64,000 bases of DNA from an uncultured Bacteroidales bacterium (GCA_900541925.1 UQMB01000009.1:1-64000), one strand, 5' to 3'; counted from the stretch's first letter, positions 8,710-17,176 are shown. Made by a program: numbers and translations. Notes: generated by a model from the letters alone, not told the origin.

Positions 8710-9978
8710 TCAATCCTCGAATTCTGCTTTTAATACTTTGAAGACCTCGGCGACGGTCTCGTCCTCAAGATCCGCCCTCTTGGCGATATCCTCAGGCGAG
8801 AGAGCCAGCACGCTCTTGGCCGTATCGCAGCCGATAGACTCGAGACGGTCGATTATCCACTGGTCGATGACATCCGAGAACTCGCTGAGCAGTACATCCT
8901 CCTCCTCGGCGTCCTCGCCCTTCGGAAGCTCCCTGTAGACCTCTATCTCGCGATCCACGAGCATGCCGGCAAGCTGGATGTTGACACCATGGCGACCGAT
9001 ACCCTTGCTCACCTGGTCAGGCTGCATGAATACCTTGACCTTGTCCTCAGGATTGTCGCTCATCTCGATATATGAGACCACGGCCGGAGTAAGGGCACGC
9101 TGTATCATGAGTTTCGGGTTCTGTGACCACTGGATGACGTCGATGTTCTCGTTGCGCAGTTCACGCACGATGCCCATTATACGCCCGCCCTTGACGCCGA
9201 TGCAGGCTCCGATAGGGTCGATGCGGTCATCATAGGACTCCACTGCCACCTTGGCCCTCTCGCCAGGCACGCGCACCACTTTCTTGACAGTGATCAGGCC
9301 GTCGGCGATCTCAGGCACCTCCTGCTCGAAAAGCCTCTCGAGGAACTCGTTGGAAGTACGGCTCAGGGTGATGTACGGCGTGGTGTTGTTCTTCATCTCC
9401 ACGCTCTTGATGATGGCCTTCACCGAGTCGCTCTTCTTGAACCTCTCGCCCGGAATCTGCTCGGCCTTGGGGATGTGGAGTTCATTGCCGTCTTCGTCCA
9501 GGATAAGGACTTCCTTGGACCATGTCTGGTAGATCTCGCCGTAGAAGAGCTCGCCGACCTTCTCCGAATACTTCTTGAAGACATTGGCCTTCTCGATGTC
9601 CATGATACGGCCCTGCAGGTTCTGCCTGATGTTCAGGATTCCGCGGCGTCCGAACGCGGCCAGCGGCAGTCTCTTGGAATACTGGTCTCCGACCTCGTAG
9701 TCGTCGGCGTCACCGCCGTCCTCGCGTATCCCGTCGAGGGTGATCTCCGCGTTGGGGTTCTCCACCTCCTCGACCACATCGAAGTTCTGGTAGATCTCGC
9801 AGGTACCCTTGTCCACATTGACGATGACGTCAAAGTTGTCGGCAGAGCCGTAAGTCTTGGCAATCTGGGTGAGGAACACGTCCTTGAGCACCTGCATCAT
9901 AACCGGACGGTCAATGTTCTTCTCTTCCTTGAAGTCCTTGAACGCGTCGATCAGGGTTATCACTTTTTCTTTTTCCAT
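8710..9978 (-). CDS. nusA: Transcription termination/antitermination factor NusA
   Basis: A 422-aa protein. The N-terminal RNA-polymerase-binding domain covers about 1-125 and an S1 domain starts around 130 (GELFYGEIYQTWSKEVLILDEDGNELHIPKAEQIPGE). Two KH domains follow: the first has DRIDPIGACIGVKGGRIMGIVRELRNENIDV, the second VSKGIGRHGVNIQLAGMLVDREIEV. A helix-hairpin-like C-terminus (LSPEDIAKRADLEDETVAEVFKVL) ends it. The long acidic-repeat extension of gammaproteobacterial NusA is absent, as usual in this phylum. The ATG overlaps the rimP stop by one base (TAATG). Confidence 0.96.
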   Translation of the reverse strand: MEKEKVITLIDAFKDFKEEKNIDRPVMMQVLKDVFLTQIAKTYGSADNFDVIVNVDKGTCEIYQNFDVVEEVENPNAEITLDGIREDGGDADDYEVGDQYSKRLPLAAFGRRGILNIRQNLQGRIMDIEKANVFKKYSEKVGELFYGEIYQTWSKEVLILDEDGNELHIPKAEQIPGERFKKSDSVKAIIKSVEMKNNTTPYITLSRTSNEFLERLFEQEVPEIADGLITVKKVVRVPGERAKVAVESYDDRIDPIGACIGVKGGRIMGIVRELRNENIDVIQWSQNPKLMIQRALTPAVVSYIEMSDNPEDKVKVFMQPDQVSKGIGRHGVNIQLAGMLVDREIEVYRELPKGEDAEEEDVLLSEFSDVIDQWIIDRLESIGCDTAKSVLALSPEDIAKRADLEDETVAEVFKVLKAEFED

Positions 9979-10256
9979 TATTTGTTTTCGTTTGTTGTAT
10001 TCAGAATCTCATCCGCCTCGGCGGCGTCTATGCCGGCGGAGCTCACGGTGAGAGCATAATCCTCTATGTTCCTGTCAAAATTGGTCAGGACGGCGCGGTG
10101 TACATGTTCGCAGTCGGCAAGATCCACATCTCCGCCTTCCCGGTCTATGATCACCTCAAACACATTGTCATCGTCATTAAGAGACATGTCCGCCACGACG
10201 CAGCCTCGCTCCCTCGCGGCACTCTCCACCACTTCCTTGAATTTCTGCAGGTCCAT
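9978..10256 (-). CDS. rimP: Ribosome maturation factor RimP, N-terminal domain only
   Basis: A 92-aa protein. Position (first in the nusA-infB operon) and sequence (FEVIIDREGGDVDLADCEHVHRAVLTNFD...YALTVSSAGID) identify it as the RimP N-terminal alpha/beta domain, including the conserved 'L-x-V-S-S-x-G-I' motif. RimP is normally about 150 aa with a C-terminal SH3-like domain that contacts ribosomal protein S12. Here the frame ends about 15 residues after the motif, and nusA starts immediately (TAATG), so no room remains for that domain. Confidence 0.85.
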   Translation of the reverse strand: MDLQKFKEVVESAARERGCVVADMSLNDDDNVFEVIIDREGGDVDLADCEHVHRAVLTNFDRNIEDYALTVSSAGIDAAEADEILNTTNENK

Positions 10257-10271
10257 ATATCAATAAGTTAT

Positions 10272-10297
10272 AAAAAAAGGAAGACCCCCGGCCTTCC
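10272..10297 (-). promoter_or_regulatory. Terminator-like hairpin in the rimP-nusA-infB leader
   Basis: On the minus strand GGAAG-(9 nt)-CTTCC is followed directly by seven T residues. It lies between the promoter box (10313-10320) and the rimP ATG at 10256, i.e. inside the 5' leader. The short stem makes it a candidate attenuator rather than a firm terminator. Confidence 0.45.
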
Positions 10298-10312
10298 ATC
10301 CACTCACAAGTG

Positions 10313-10343
10313 CAAAGGTAGCAATATTTTCCGAATAATCAAA
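10313..10343 (-). promoter_or_regulatory. Promoter of the rimP-nusA-infB operon
   Basis: Minus-strand TTTG (10343-10340), 19 nt, TACCTTTG (10320-10313): an exact Bacteroidota -33/-7 arrangement. The leader to the rimP start is about 50 nt. Confidence 0.8.
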
Positions 10344-10380
10344 AGTTTCAGTCCTCCATGGGAATAAACGCGAATTTTCG

Positions 10381-10388
10381 TATTTTTG
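10381..10388 (+). promoter_or_regulatory. -7 box for the 10406 lipoprotein gene
   Basis: TATTTTTG matches TAnnTTTG, 17 nt upstream of the ATG at 10406. It diverges from the rimP operon promoter. Confidence 0.5.
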
Positions 10389-10405
10389 CGCAAATTTTGT
10401 ATCTC

Positions 10406-10813
10406 ATGAAACAGTTTTTCAAAAAAATAGCCTTGGTGCTTTTCGGCGCGCTCGCCCTGAGCAGCTGCAACCTCGACCAGAACGACAACTACACGTTCTC
10501 CTACGCGCTCACCTACTCCGTCAAGGGAGAGGAGCAGCAGAAAGCCCTGACCGATTTCTTCAAGTCCAAGCTTGACTTCGACAAGACCTACTCATTCTCA
10601 GGCTCATACTACGACGCCACCGTCTTCGGCTGCGACAAGTTCAAGGAGGACATCAAGGCCTTCACCAACAAAGAAGTCCTGGCGCTGCTGGGCAAGGACG
10701 ACATTGCCTACCTCGCGCTGAACATGTTCTCAAGCAAAGGCAACATGGGTGCAGTGGGCGCGGTCGGCTGGTCGCATGAGCTGGACGAGGAGGGAGAGAA
10801 GCCTAAAGAATAA
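10406..10813 (+). CDS. Small lipoprotein of unknown function
   Basis: A 135-aa protein from the ATG at 10406. Signal peptide MKQFFKKIALVLFGALALSSC with a clear lipobox. The body (YTFSYALTYSVKGEEQQKALTDFFKSKLDFDKTYSFSGSYYDATVFGCDKFKEDIKAF) looks like a small alpha/beta domain resembling 'DUF' proteins of Bacteroidales; I do not recognise a named family. The 3' end converges on and overlaps the WbqC-like gene by about 11 bp. Confidence 0.7.
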   Translation: MKQFFKKIALVLFGALALSSCNLDQNDNYTFSYALTYSVKGEEQQKALTDFFKSKLDFDKTYSFSGSYYDATVFGCDKFKEDIKAFTNKEVLALLGKDDIAYLALNMFSSKGNMGAVGAVGWSHELDEEGEKPKE

Positions 10814-11396
10814 AATCCAGTGACGAGGGCCCCTCGTTGAAGAGGAGATCCATCACGGAAAGATTAGGCACGAAGCCGTATTTATCCGCAAATACCTGAT
10901 AATAAGGTCTGGCCAGTCCAAGTTCAGCAAGGATTGAGTCAGGCCTTTTAGGATGTATGTCCACATCCGGCCCGACATAAGAAGAGGTCTCATGCAGCTG
11001 TGTCACCAGCCCGAGGCGGTCGATGAAGAAGCGGATTATGGACATGTCCAGTTCCCACAGCGTCGCCGGGCGGGAATCCAGGATGGCGAAGAGCGGATCC
11101 CGATAATACTCGAAGAAAGCGGAAGATCGGTACGCCGTGTCTATGCAGCGCTCGGTCTTGGCGACCCACGGCGTGGAATAGTCCACCTCCACCTCCTTGA
11201 TGGGAATGTTGATCGACCCGCCTCTGTGCCTTATCGGGAAAGACAGGGACTGCACCCCGTCAGCGGCGTAGAAAAGGCAGCGGTTGCGATACGACTGTTT
11301 CTGATAATTCTCGCACGCCTCCATATAAACCGAAGAATACTTTGCGAGGAGCGCAAAGTATTCTATCGGAGGGAAATATGCTATTGTAAGAGTCAC
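10803..11396 (-). CDS. WbqC-family protein
   Basis: A 197-aa protein. The opening IAYFPPIEYFALLAKYSSVYMEACENYQKQSYRNRC is the WbqC signature ('yfP.i.yf..l......e..e.yqKqsyRnR'), and Trp-rich and Tyr-rich segments follow. WbqC-like proteins occur in surface-polysaccharide gene clusters, with an unproven glycan-related role. It lies 5 nt after lpxA on the same strand, so it is probably cotranscribed with the lipid A genes. Confidence 0.85.
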   Translation of the reverse strand: MTLTIAYFPPIEYFALLAKYSSVYMEACENYQKQSYRNRCLFYAADGVQSLSFPIRHRGGSINIPIKEVEVDYSTPWVAKTERCIDTAYRSSAFFEYYRDPLFAILDSRPATLWELDMSIIRFFIDRLGLVTQLHETSSYVGPDVDIHPKRPDSILAELGLARPYYQVFADKYGFVPNLSVMDLLFNEGPSSLDFIL

Positions 11397-11401
11397 TCTC
11401 C

Positions 11402-12214
11402 CTAGTCGATTCCGCCCTTGACTGAGACGTCACCGGCACGGACAATGCCTCTTTTGGAGTTCTTTATGAAATTGAGGATGTTGTCACGCTCCACAGACTG
11501 AGGGAAGCCTGCCTCCACTCTGGCGCAGCCGTCGGAGATGTTCAGTCCCTGGTAGTAGATCATGTCGTAGATGTCCTTGATGTTGCGGATGGTGTCGGAT
11601 TCGAAGCCCCTCCTGCGCAGGCCTACGATATTGATGCCTGCATAGCAGATAGGGGTACGGCCGCAGATGGAATACGGCGGGATGTCCTTGTTGACCGCCG
11701 AGCAGCCGCCGACCATGGCGTGCGTGCCGATATGGGAGAACTGGTGCACGGAAGTGTTGCCTCCGATGATGGCCCAGTCGTCCACGTCGGTCTCGCCTGC
11801 GATTCCCACATAGCTCACGAGGATGCAGTGGTTGCCGACACGGCAGTCATGCGCCACGTGCACATAGGACATGATGAGAGTGTGGTCGCCGATTTTAGTG
11901 ACGCCCTTGCCGCTGGCCTTGGTGCCGCGGTTGATGGTGGCGCACTCGCGGATGGTGACATAGTCGCCGATCTCCACATAAGTGACTTCTCCGTCAAACT
12001 TGAGATCCTGAGGCACGCCTCCGACCACCGCTCCCGGGAAAACCTCGCAGTGGTTGCCGATCTTCACATAAGGGAATATGCTGGCGTGCGGGTATATCTT
12101 GCAGTTGTCGCCGATCTCGACATTGTCATCGATGAAAGCATAAGGTCCTACCTCAACATTGTCGCCAAGTTTTGCATTTGCGCTGACGGTCGCAAGCGGA
12201 TGAATTTTTACCAT
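11402..12214 (-). CDS. lpxA: UDP-N-acetylglucosamine O-acyltransferase LpxA
   Basis: A 270-aa left-handed beta-helix trimeric acyltransferase that catalyses the first step of lipid A synthesis in the cytoplasm. Hexapeptide repeats run from IHPLATV to about 190. The catalytic-His region SYVHVAHDC and the substrate segment GGNTSVHQFSHIGTHAMVGG are present, and a helical C-terminal domain follows. Normal length. The lpxC stop is 3 nt upstream, so the genes are translated as a block. Confidence 0.96.
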   Translation of the reverse strand: MVKIHPLATVSANAKLGDNVEVGPYAFIDDNVEIGDNCKIYPHASIFPYVKIGNHCEVFPGAVVGGVPQDLKFDGEVTYVEIGDYVTIRECATINRGTKASGKGVTKIGDHTLIMSYVHVAHDCRVGNHCILVSYVGIAGETDVDDWAIIGGNTSVHQFSHIGTHAMVGGCSAVNKDIPPYSICGRTPICYAGINIVGLRRRGFESDTIRNIKDIYDMIYYQGLNISDGCARVEAGFPQSVERDNILNFIKNSKRGIVRAGDVSVKGGID

Positions 12215-12217
12215 AAT

Positions 12218-13114
12218 CTAGATTTTTTCCGTTACCGCCAAAGCAGCGGCGCTGTTGATTCTGTGGCCAGGTTTGTACGCGCTGATATGCGCCTTGAGAT
12301 AGCCTCCCACCAGACGCATGTCGCCTATAAGGTCGAGAAGCTTATGCCTCCCGCATTCGTTAGGGAAATGGAGCTTGAGGTTGCTCAGATAGCCGTTTTC
12401 CGTCACGGAAAGCCTCGGCTGTCCGAAGAGCACGCACATCTTGTCGATCTGCTCCTTGGTGACAGGGTGCTCCACGATCACAATGGCATTGTCCACATCG
12501 CCTCCCTTGACCAGTCCCCTGGACGCGAGGGCCTCAAGTTCGTGGAAGAAACAGAATGTGCGGCACGGGGCGACCCTCCCGACATAGTCGGCGTTTTCTT
12601 TCCAGTGGGCCTCCTGCACGCCGAGCACCCTCGAATTGAAATCCACTGTCACGTCATAGGACAGGCTGTCGGCAGGGGTGATCTTGACCCAGGAACCGGT
12701 GTTCTCGTCGCGGACTTCGATTTCTTCCTTGATGGTGATGTACTTCCTCTCCTCGGACTGCTCGCGGAGCCCGTCCGGGGCGATGGCGCGCACATAGCAC
12801 TCGGCGCTGCCGTCCAGAATCGGAACCTCGACATTGTCAAGTTTCAGCAGGGCATTGTCCACACCGAGTCCGGTAAGCGCCGAAAGCAGGTGCTCTATTG
12901 TGACCACCCGTACGTCTCCCTCGGAGATGGTGGTGCTTCTGTCTGTTCTGCTCACCTTCTGGGCAAGCGCCGGAATTTCCACGTCCACATCTGTGCGGAG
13001 GAAGCGTATTCCGAAATTCTCCGGGGCCGGGCATATTGTCAGGTGCGCATAACAACCTGTGTGAAGCCCCCTTCCCTCGAAGGTGTACTCCTTAATTACT
13101 GTCTGTTGATTCAT
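12218..13114 (-). CDS. lpxC: UDP-3-O-acyl-N-acetylglucosamine deacetylase LpxC, not fused to FabZ
   Basis: A 298-aa zinc deacetylase that commits lipid A synthesis. Zinc-site elements: TIEHLLSAL (first His) and HKLLDLIGDM (His and Asp). The catalytic His lies in KPGHRINSAAAL at the C-terminus. In many Bacteroidota this enzyme is the N-terminal half of an about 460-aa LpxC-FabZ fusion; here the stop follows directly after the LpxC fold and lpxA begins 3 nt later. Its own -7 box is 7 nt upstream. Confidence 0.95.
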   Translation of the reverse strand: MNQQTVIKEYTFEGRGLHTGCYAHLTICPAPENFGIRFLRTDVDVEIPALAQKVSRTDRSTTISEGDVRVVTIEHLLSALTGLGVDNALLKLDNVEVPILDGSAECYVRAIAPDGLREQSEERKYITIKEEIEVRDENTGSWVKITPADSLSYDVTVDFNSRVLGVQEAHWKENADYVGRVAPCRTFCFFHELEALASRGLVKGGDVDNAIVIVEHPVTKEQIDKMCVLFGQPRLSVTENGYLSNLKLHFPNECGRHKLLDLIGDMRLVGGYLKAHISAYKPGHRINSAAALAVTEKI

Positions 13115-13121
13115 CGGGGCG

Positions 13122-13129
13122 CAAAGATA
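13122..13129 (-). promoter_or_regulatory. -7 box in front of lpxC
   Basis: TATCTTTG on the minus strand, ending 7 nt before the lpxC ATG, in the 27-nt gap after lpxD. No clear -33 is visible. It suggests an internal promoter for lpxC-lpxA-WbqC. Confidence 0.5.
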
Positions 13130-13141
13130 GGAAAAATTATT

Positions 13142-14128
13142 TTATTCCTCACCTGACTGCTTGAACTTGGCATAAGCCCGGAGGAAAGTACCGTGCGGCA
13201 GGGCCGGTATGCCGAAGAGCGTCTGCCCCGGCTTGCGGACATTGCCTATGACGCCTGTCTTGGCGCAGATGGTGGTCTTGTCGGCTATCGTGAGGTGTCC
13301 GGAAATGCCCACCTGACCGGCGAAGATGCAGTTCTTGCCAATCTTGGAAGACCCGGCTATGCCCGTGAGGGCCGCAATGGCCGAATTCTCTCCGACCACC
13401 ACATTGTGCGCTATCTGGCAGAGGTTGTCTATCCTCGCGCCGTCCTCTATGATGGTTGACTCCATCGGAGCCCTGTCCACGGTGGTGTTGGAACCTATCT
13501 CCACATCATTGCCTATCACCACGTTGCCCACATGTTCAATCTTGCGCCATGTCCCGTCCGGCTGGGGGGCGTTGCCGAAGCCGTCGTCGCCGATGATGCA
13601 TCCGGCGTGCAGGATCACCCTGTCCCCTATCACCATCCCGGGGAAGATGTGGACGCCCGGGTAAATTATGCAATAAGAGCCTATCTTGGTGCCGGCTCCT
13701 ATGGTCACATTGTCATATATCTTCGTGCAGTCACCAACCGCGCAGCCCTTGCCGATCGTCACATAGTCCCCCACGGAGACCCTTTTCCCGATCTTGGCGC
13801 TCCAGGCTATATGGCAGCGGCCACGGTGCCTTTTGTACTGTTTCTTATGGTCGGACACGTACTTAAGCAGATCCGCAAGCGCGGAATATGCGTCGTCCAC
13901 TCTCACGAGGGTGGGTGTTACAGGCCGCTTCGGCTCGAAATCCTTGTTCACCAGCAGGACGGATGCCTTGCTGCTGTAGGCGTACTGCTCGTACTTCGGG
14001 TTGGCGAGGAAGCATAGCTGCCCCGGCTTGCCGTGTTCTATTTTCGCGAATGAGGAGATCTTCTCTCCCGGGTTGCCTTCCACTGTTCCCTTGAGAACTT
14101 CGGCAAGTTGTCTAGCGGTAAATTCCAT
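13142..14128 (-). CDS. lpxD: UDP-3-O-acylglucosamine N-acyltransferase LpxD
   Basis: A 328-aa protein. The N-terminal uridine-binding domain (FTARQLAEVLKGTVEGNPGEKISSFAKIEHGKPGQLCFLANPKYEQY) is at 3-50. A hexapeptide beta-helix follows with GDDGFGNAP and the catalytic-His segment QIAHNVVVGENSAIAAL, then a short C-terminal helix. It transfers the second acyl chain in lipid A synthesis. It lies 17 nt after the FadL-like gene and directly upstream of lpxC. Confidence 0.96.
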   Translation of the reverse strand: MEFTARQLAEVLKGTVEGNPGEKISSFAKIEHGKPGQLCFLANPKYEQYAYSSKASVLLVNKDFEPKRPVTPTLVRVDDAYSALADLLKYVSDHKKQYKRHRGRCHIAWSAKIGKRVSVGDYVTIGKGCAVGDCTKIYDNVTIGAGTKIGSYCIIYPGVHIFPGMVIGDRVILHAGCIIGDDGFGNAPQPDGTWRKIEHVGNVVIGNDVEIGSNTTVDRAPMESTIIEDGARIDNLCQIAHNVVVGENSAIAALTGIAGSSKIGKNCIFAGQVGISGHLTIADKTTICAKTGVIGNVRKPGQTLFGIPALPHGTFLRAYAKFKQSGEE

Positions 14129-14145
14129 TGAATGTCAAGAAGTTT

Positions 14146-15867
14146 CTAGAACCTCCAGCCCAAAGTCAGAGCTGCGTTCCAGAGAGTTGGTGTATTTGTT
14201 ATGCGCGGAGACTTGGTGCTGACCATCATGCCTGCCGCATTGTAGTTGTCGTAATCGTAATAAGGGGAGAATACCGTGTCAGGGTATCTGGTGCACTTCA
14301 CAGCCAGGTCGACGAAGAATGAACCAGGAGAAGAGTAGCCGGCGCCGAGCGAGAGTGAAGTGGTCCTGTCACCATAATATCTTGAGGAGACAAGCTGCTT
14401 CAAGTTGCCCTTGTAGGAGTTGAAATCACTGAGGAAGTCTCCCGCCGTCACGTCTGAACCCTCGTTGTTGGTCCAGTGGCGCTCCGGTGAAGTAAGCAAT
14501 GAGACACCGGCACGCAGCGAGAATTCAGGAGACAGGCGCAGCTCGCCGCCCACACGCAGGGCGTGGGAAAGTCCGGCGAAGTGCCTGTTGGCCTCATTGA
14601 GATCCATATACCTGTCGCCGGAGAGATAGTCCGGGTGCTGCTCGGAGAAGCGCATCACGCTGTAGTCCGTCAACTCATAATCCGCGCTTATGAATCCGCG
14701 GCCGCCGAAAGTGTAGGCCGCGCCGAAACTCGCCACATACGGGGAACGGAGACAGTAGGTGTACTCCCCTCGCGGAGAGGTCTCGCTGTCGTTGAACTGG
14801 GAATCCCGGAAAACGGTGGCGGCGGCGTACTGCCACCTCTCCGAAATGGTGTAGGCCGTCGGTGTCTGTATAGCCGCGCCTAAGCGCAGGCCGGTGGCCG
14901 GAGTGGCGATAAAGCCGAACTTGGCATAGATACCGTCTATATCCGCGGTGTAGTTATAAGAATATGTGCCGTTCCTGAACGCGGTGACAGTCTCGCTGCC
15001 GTCGCTGCCGATGAACGAGATAGGGAAAGCGTCCAGGTCTATCGCCGTCTCATAGAAGGCCTCGGAATAACGGTATTCCGCAGCAGGGGTGCCGAGATTG
15101 AAGCCGAAGAAGAACTTGTCAGAGACATTGAAGCCGAAATTGAAGACAAGGTCGTTCTTGTGTCCGCTCTTGGTGATGGCCGAAGACTGCTGGAGGGCGC
15201 CCGGCACATAGTGGTACGAGCCGTCCGGGGAAATCATCTCCGTCACGCCCACATAGCGGCCGTCGGTGCCGTAGGAACCGAACATCCCCGCCTGGTAGGC
15301 GGTCAGCACATCCCATGAGACGTCACTGTTGTCAAAGGAGTTGTAGTTGGCCAGGATGTCCTCCCGGATACCGGAGGCGGCGCTGGCGAACTCAGCCATC
15401 TTGGAAGTCCTGGAGTTGGCCCCGTAAGCCGACGCGGCGTAGTTGTACTGGGCCGTCTGGTTGGAGACCACGGCAAAGGTAAATGACTTCAACCCGCTCC
15501 TCCTTCCGGTGTTCATCACCAGCGAGACGCCGAGATTAGGCATGGAAAGACGGGATCTGGTTGTCCTGGCGGACGGGCCGTACATGGACTCGCCCTCAGG
15601 GGAATATGCCGAGCTCACGGATGACAGGGTAAAGCCGGGCGTGACGGTCAGCTGGCCGTAGGTAGCCACGGCCGAACCGGCCGGGTTGATGCCGACAGTG
15701 CCCAGGTCTCCGCCAATGGCGGTCACGGCGTTGCCGAGGGCCATCGTGCGGGCCGTGCCGAGATAGTCGTTACGGCTGAAATTGATGGCGTCATACATAT
15801 TCTGGGCTGCGGCCGATATGGTGCCGGCCGCAATAGCCACGAGTGACAATATTATGGTCTTTTTCAT
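14146..15867 (-). CDS. Outer-membrane transport porin, OmpP1/FadL-like
   Basis: A 573-aa beta-barrel with Sec signal peptide (MKKTIILSLVAIAAGTISAAAQ). The N-terminal 'ARTMALGNAVTAIGGDLGTVGINPAG' pattern is the FadL/TodX hatch motif ('R..amGgA..A..gD.sa...NPAg'), and the protein ends in aromatic WRF. Alternating beta strands fill the rest. FadL-type proteins admit hydrophobic compounds, but many Bacteroidales homologues are uncharacterised. It is placed between a lipoprotein gene and lpxD, suggesting cotranscription with envelope genes. Confidence 0.85.
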   Translation of the reverse strand: MKKTIILSLVAIAAGTISAAAQNMYDAINFSRNDYLGTARTMALGNAVTAIGGDLGTVGINPAGSAVATYGQLTVTPGFTLSSVSSAYSPEGESMYGPSARTTRSRLSMPNLGVSLVMNTGRRSGLKSFTFAVVSNQTAQYNYAASAYGANSRTSKMAEFASAASGIREDILANYNSFDNSDVSWDVLTAYQAGMFGSYGTDGRYVGVTEMISPDGSYHYVPGALQQSSAITKSGHKNDLVFNFGFNVSDKFFFGFNLGTPAAEYRYSEAFYETAIDLDAFPISFIGSDGSETVTAFRNGTYSYNYTADIDGIYAKFGFIATPATGLRLGAAIQTPTAYTISERWQYAAATVFRDSQFNDSETSPRGEYTYCLRSPYVASFGAAYTFGGRGFISADYELTDYSVMRFSEQHPDYLSGDRYMDLNEANRHFAGLSHALRVGGELRLSPEFSLRAGVSLLTSPERHWTNNEGSDVTAGDFLSDFNSYKGNLKQLVSSRYYGDRTTSLSLGAGYSSPGSFFVDLAVKCTRYPDTVFSPYYDYDNYNAAGMMVSTKSPRITNTPTLWNAALTLGWRF

Positions 15868-15890
15868 CTTTTTGCGTTTTAGGGTACAAC

Positions 15891-17072
15891 TTATCTCCTT
15901 CCGCCTCCGCGGCTGCTGTTGCCACCGCCTCCGCTATGGGAGGATGAACCGCCACCGCCGCCGTAGCTTCTTGAGGACGAACCGCCGGAATAGCTTGAGC
16001 CGGAACTGCGGCTGCTGCTTCCCCAGCTGCTGCTGGAACTGCTGCTTGAGCTGCCGCGGTCATAACTCCTCGTGCTGCTGTTTGAGCTGCCGTTGCCATA
16101 GCTCCGGGTATTGTTGCTGCGCGTATTGTTACGCGTACTGCTGCTGCCGCTGCTGCTATTGTTCTTGGAGCTGCCGCCCGAGCTGCTGCGCACTCCGCTC
16201 CGCGGACTGTTGCCGCTGCCGTTGGAGTATGTGCCGCTGCCGGAGTTCCTGCCCTGATATCCGCGGGAGTAGTTGAATCCGTTCTGTCCCGGAGTCACCC
16301 TTGGGTTGTTGCTCCCGGATGACGAGTTCGGCCTGCTGACGGACGAACTGCCTGAGCCGCCGCGAGGGGTAAGGCGCGAATTGTTGTAGGAAGTGGAGCC
16401 GGCCGAACCGTAACTGCCTCCGTTCACGCCAGGGCGATAGTTGCTGCGACCTCCGCGCCCGCTCTGGGTGCCTCCGCCAGGCTGCGTGTAGCGGCGCTCG
16501 CCATAATAGCGCCTGCCGTCAGGTGAAAGGCCAGGTCTCGGGTGCCAGTAGTCATGACGATGACCGTAAGACGGACCGTACCAAGGGTCATAATGCCACG
16601 GGTTGTGACACCACGGATCATAGTACCAAGGGTCATATCTCCAAGGACGCCAGTACCACGGATCGTAGCCCCAGCCATAATACCAAGGATCGCGATACCA
16701 CGGGTTGCGATACCACGGATCGTAGTATCTCCAGCTCCAGCCGTAACGCCATCCCCAGTCATCCCACCACCAGCTGCTGTACCAAGGCGAGGACAGGGCG
16801 AGTCCGGTGCCGAGTCCCAGGAAGAAATCGGAAGAATTGTCCCGCTCGTAGACCGGGACATAGACCGTATCACGCAGGATGCGATCACGGGCGATGTCCT
16901 GTGCGGCCATCTGCTCGAAATCCTCCCTGGAATATATCTGAACCGGTTCCGGAGCCGGTTCGAAACGCTCGTATATGCCGTCCGCATACCTCTGCTGCGC
17001 ATACTGCGATGCTGTCCCGCAGGAGGCGAGGACGAAAATAAGAGGCAGTAAATAAGCAAGAACACGTTTCAT
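15891..17072 (-). CDS. Lipoprotein with Trp/Tyr-rich repeats and Ser/Gly-rich tail
   Basis: A 393-aa protein from the ATG at 17072, which gives signal peptide MKRVLAYLLPLIFVLASC with lipobox; a longer frame upstream lacks one. The region at about 115-210 has at least eight aromatic units of the form YDPWY or RNPWY. The last 170 residues are almost only Ser, Gly, Asn and Arg. Similar aromatic low-complexity lipoproteins occur in Bacteroidales without known function; a structural, adhesive or hydration-layer role at the surface is an inference. It is divergent from proS. Confidence 0.7.
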   Translation of the reverse strand: MKRVLAYLLPLIFVLASCGTASQYAQQRYADGIYERFEPAPEPVQIYSREDFEQMAAQDIARDRILRDTVYVPVYERDNSSDFFLGLGTGLALSSPWYSSWWWDDWGWRYGWSWRYYDPWYRNPWYRDPWYYGWGYDPWYWRPWRYDPWYYDPWCHNPWHYDPWYGPSYGHRHDYWHPRPGLSPDGRRYYGERRYTQPGGGTQSGRGGRSNYRPGVNGGSYGSAGSTSYNNSRLTPRGGSGSSSVSRPNSSSGSNNPRVTPGQNGFNYSRGYQGRNSGSGTYSNGSGNSPRSGVRSSSGGSSKNNSSSGSSSTRNNTRSNNTRSYGNGSSNSSTRSYDRGSSSSSSSSSWGSSSRSSGSSYSGGSSSRSYGGGGGSSSHSGGGGNSSRGGGRR

Positions 17073-17080
17073 ATTACAGT

Positions 17081-17110
17081 CTCTTGTTAATTTAATAATT
17101 AGTATCTTTG
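17081..17110 (+). promoter_or_regulatory. proS promoter
   Basis: TATCTTTG at 17103-17110 with a weak -33 (CTTG) at 17082-17085. It leaves a leader of about 75 nt. Confidence 0.6.
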
Positions 17111-17111
17111 C

Positions 17112-17176
17112 GTCTGCAAAGACCCGGGTTACGCCCGGTTCTATATATAGATGCAAATTTCGAAAAAAAACGCAGA
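17112..17176 (+). promoter_or_regulatory. Structured 5' leader of proS
   Basis: A CCGGG-TTACG-CCCGG hairpin sits at about 17124-17138. An outer pairing of GTCTGC (17112-17117) with GCAGAC (17171-17176) could enclose it. It does not match a T-box core I recognise, so it may simply be a folded leader. Confidence 0.3.

Noticed and set aside
11720..13156. 478-aa plus-strand frame
   Set aside because: Antisense to lpxA and lpxC, which carry complete catalytic motifs.
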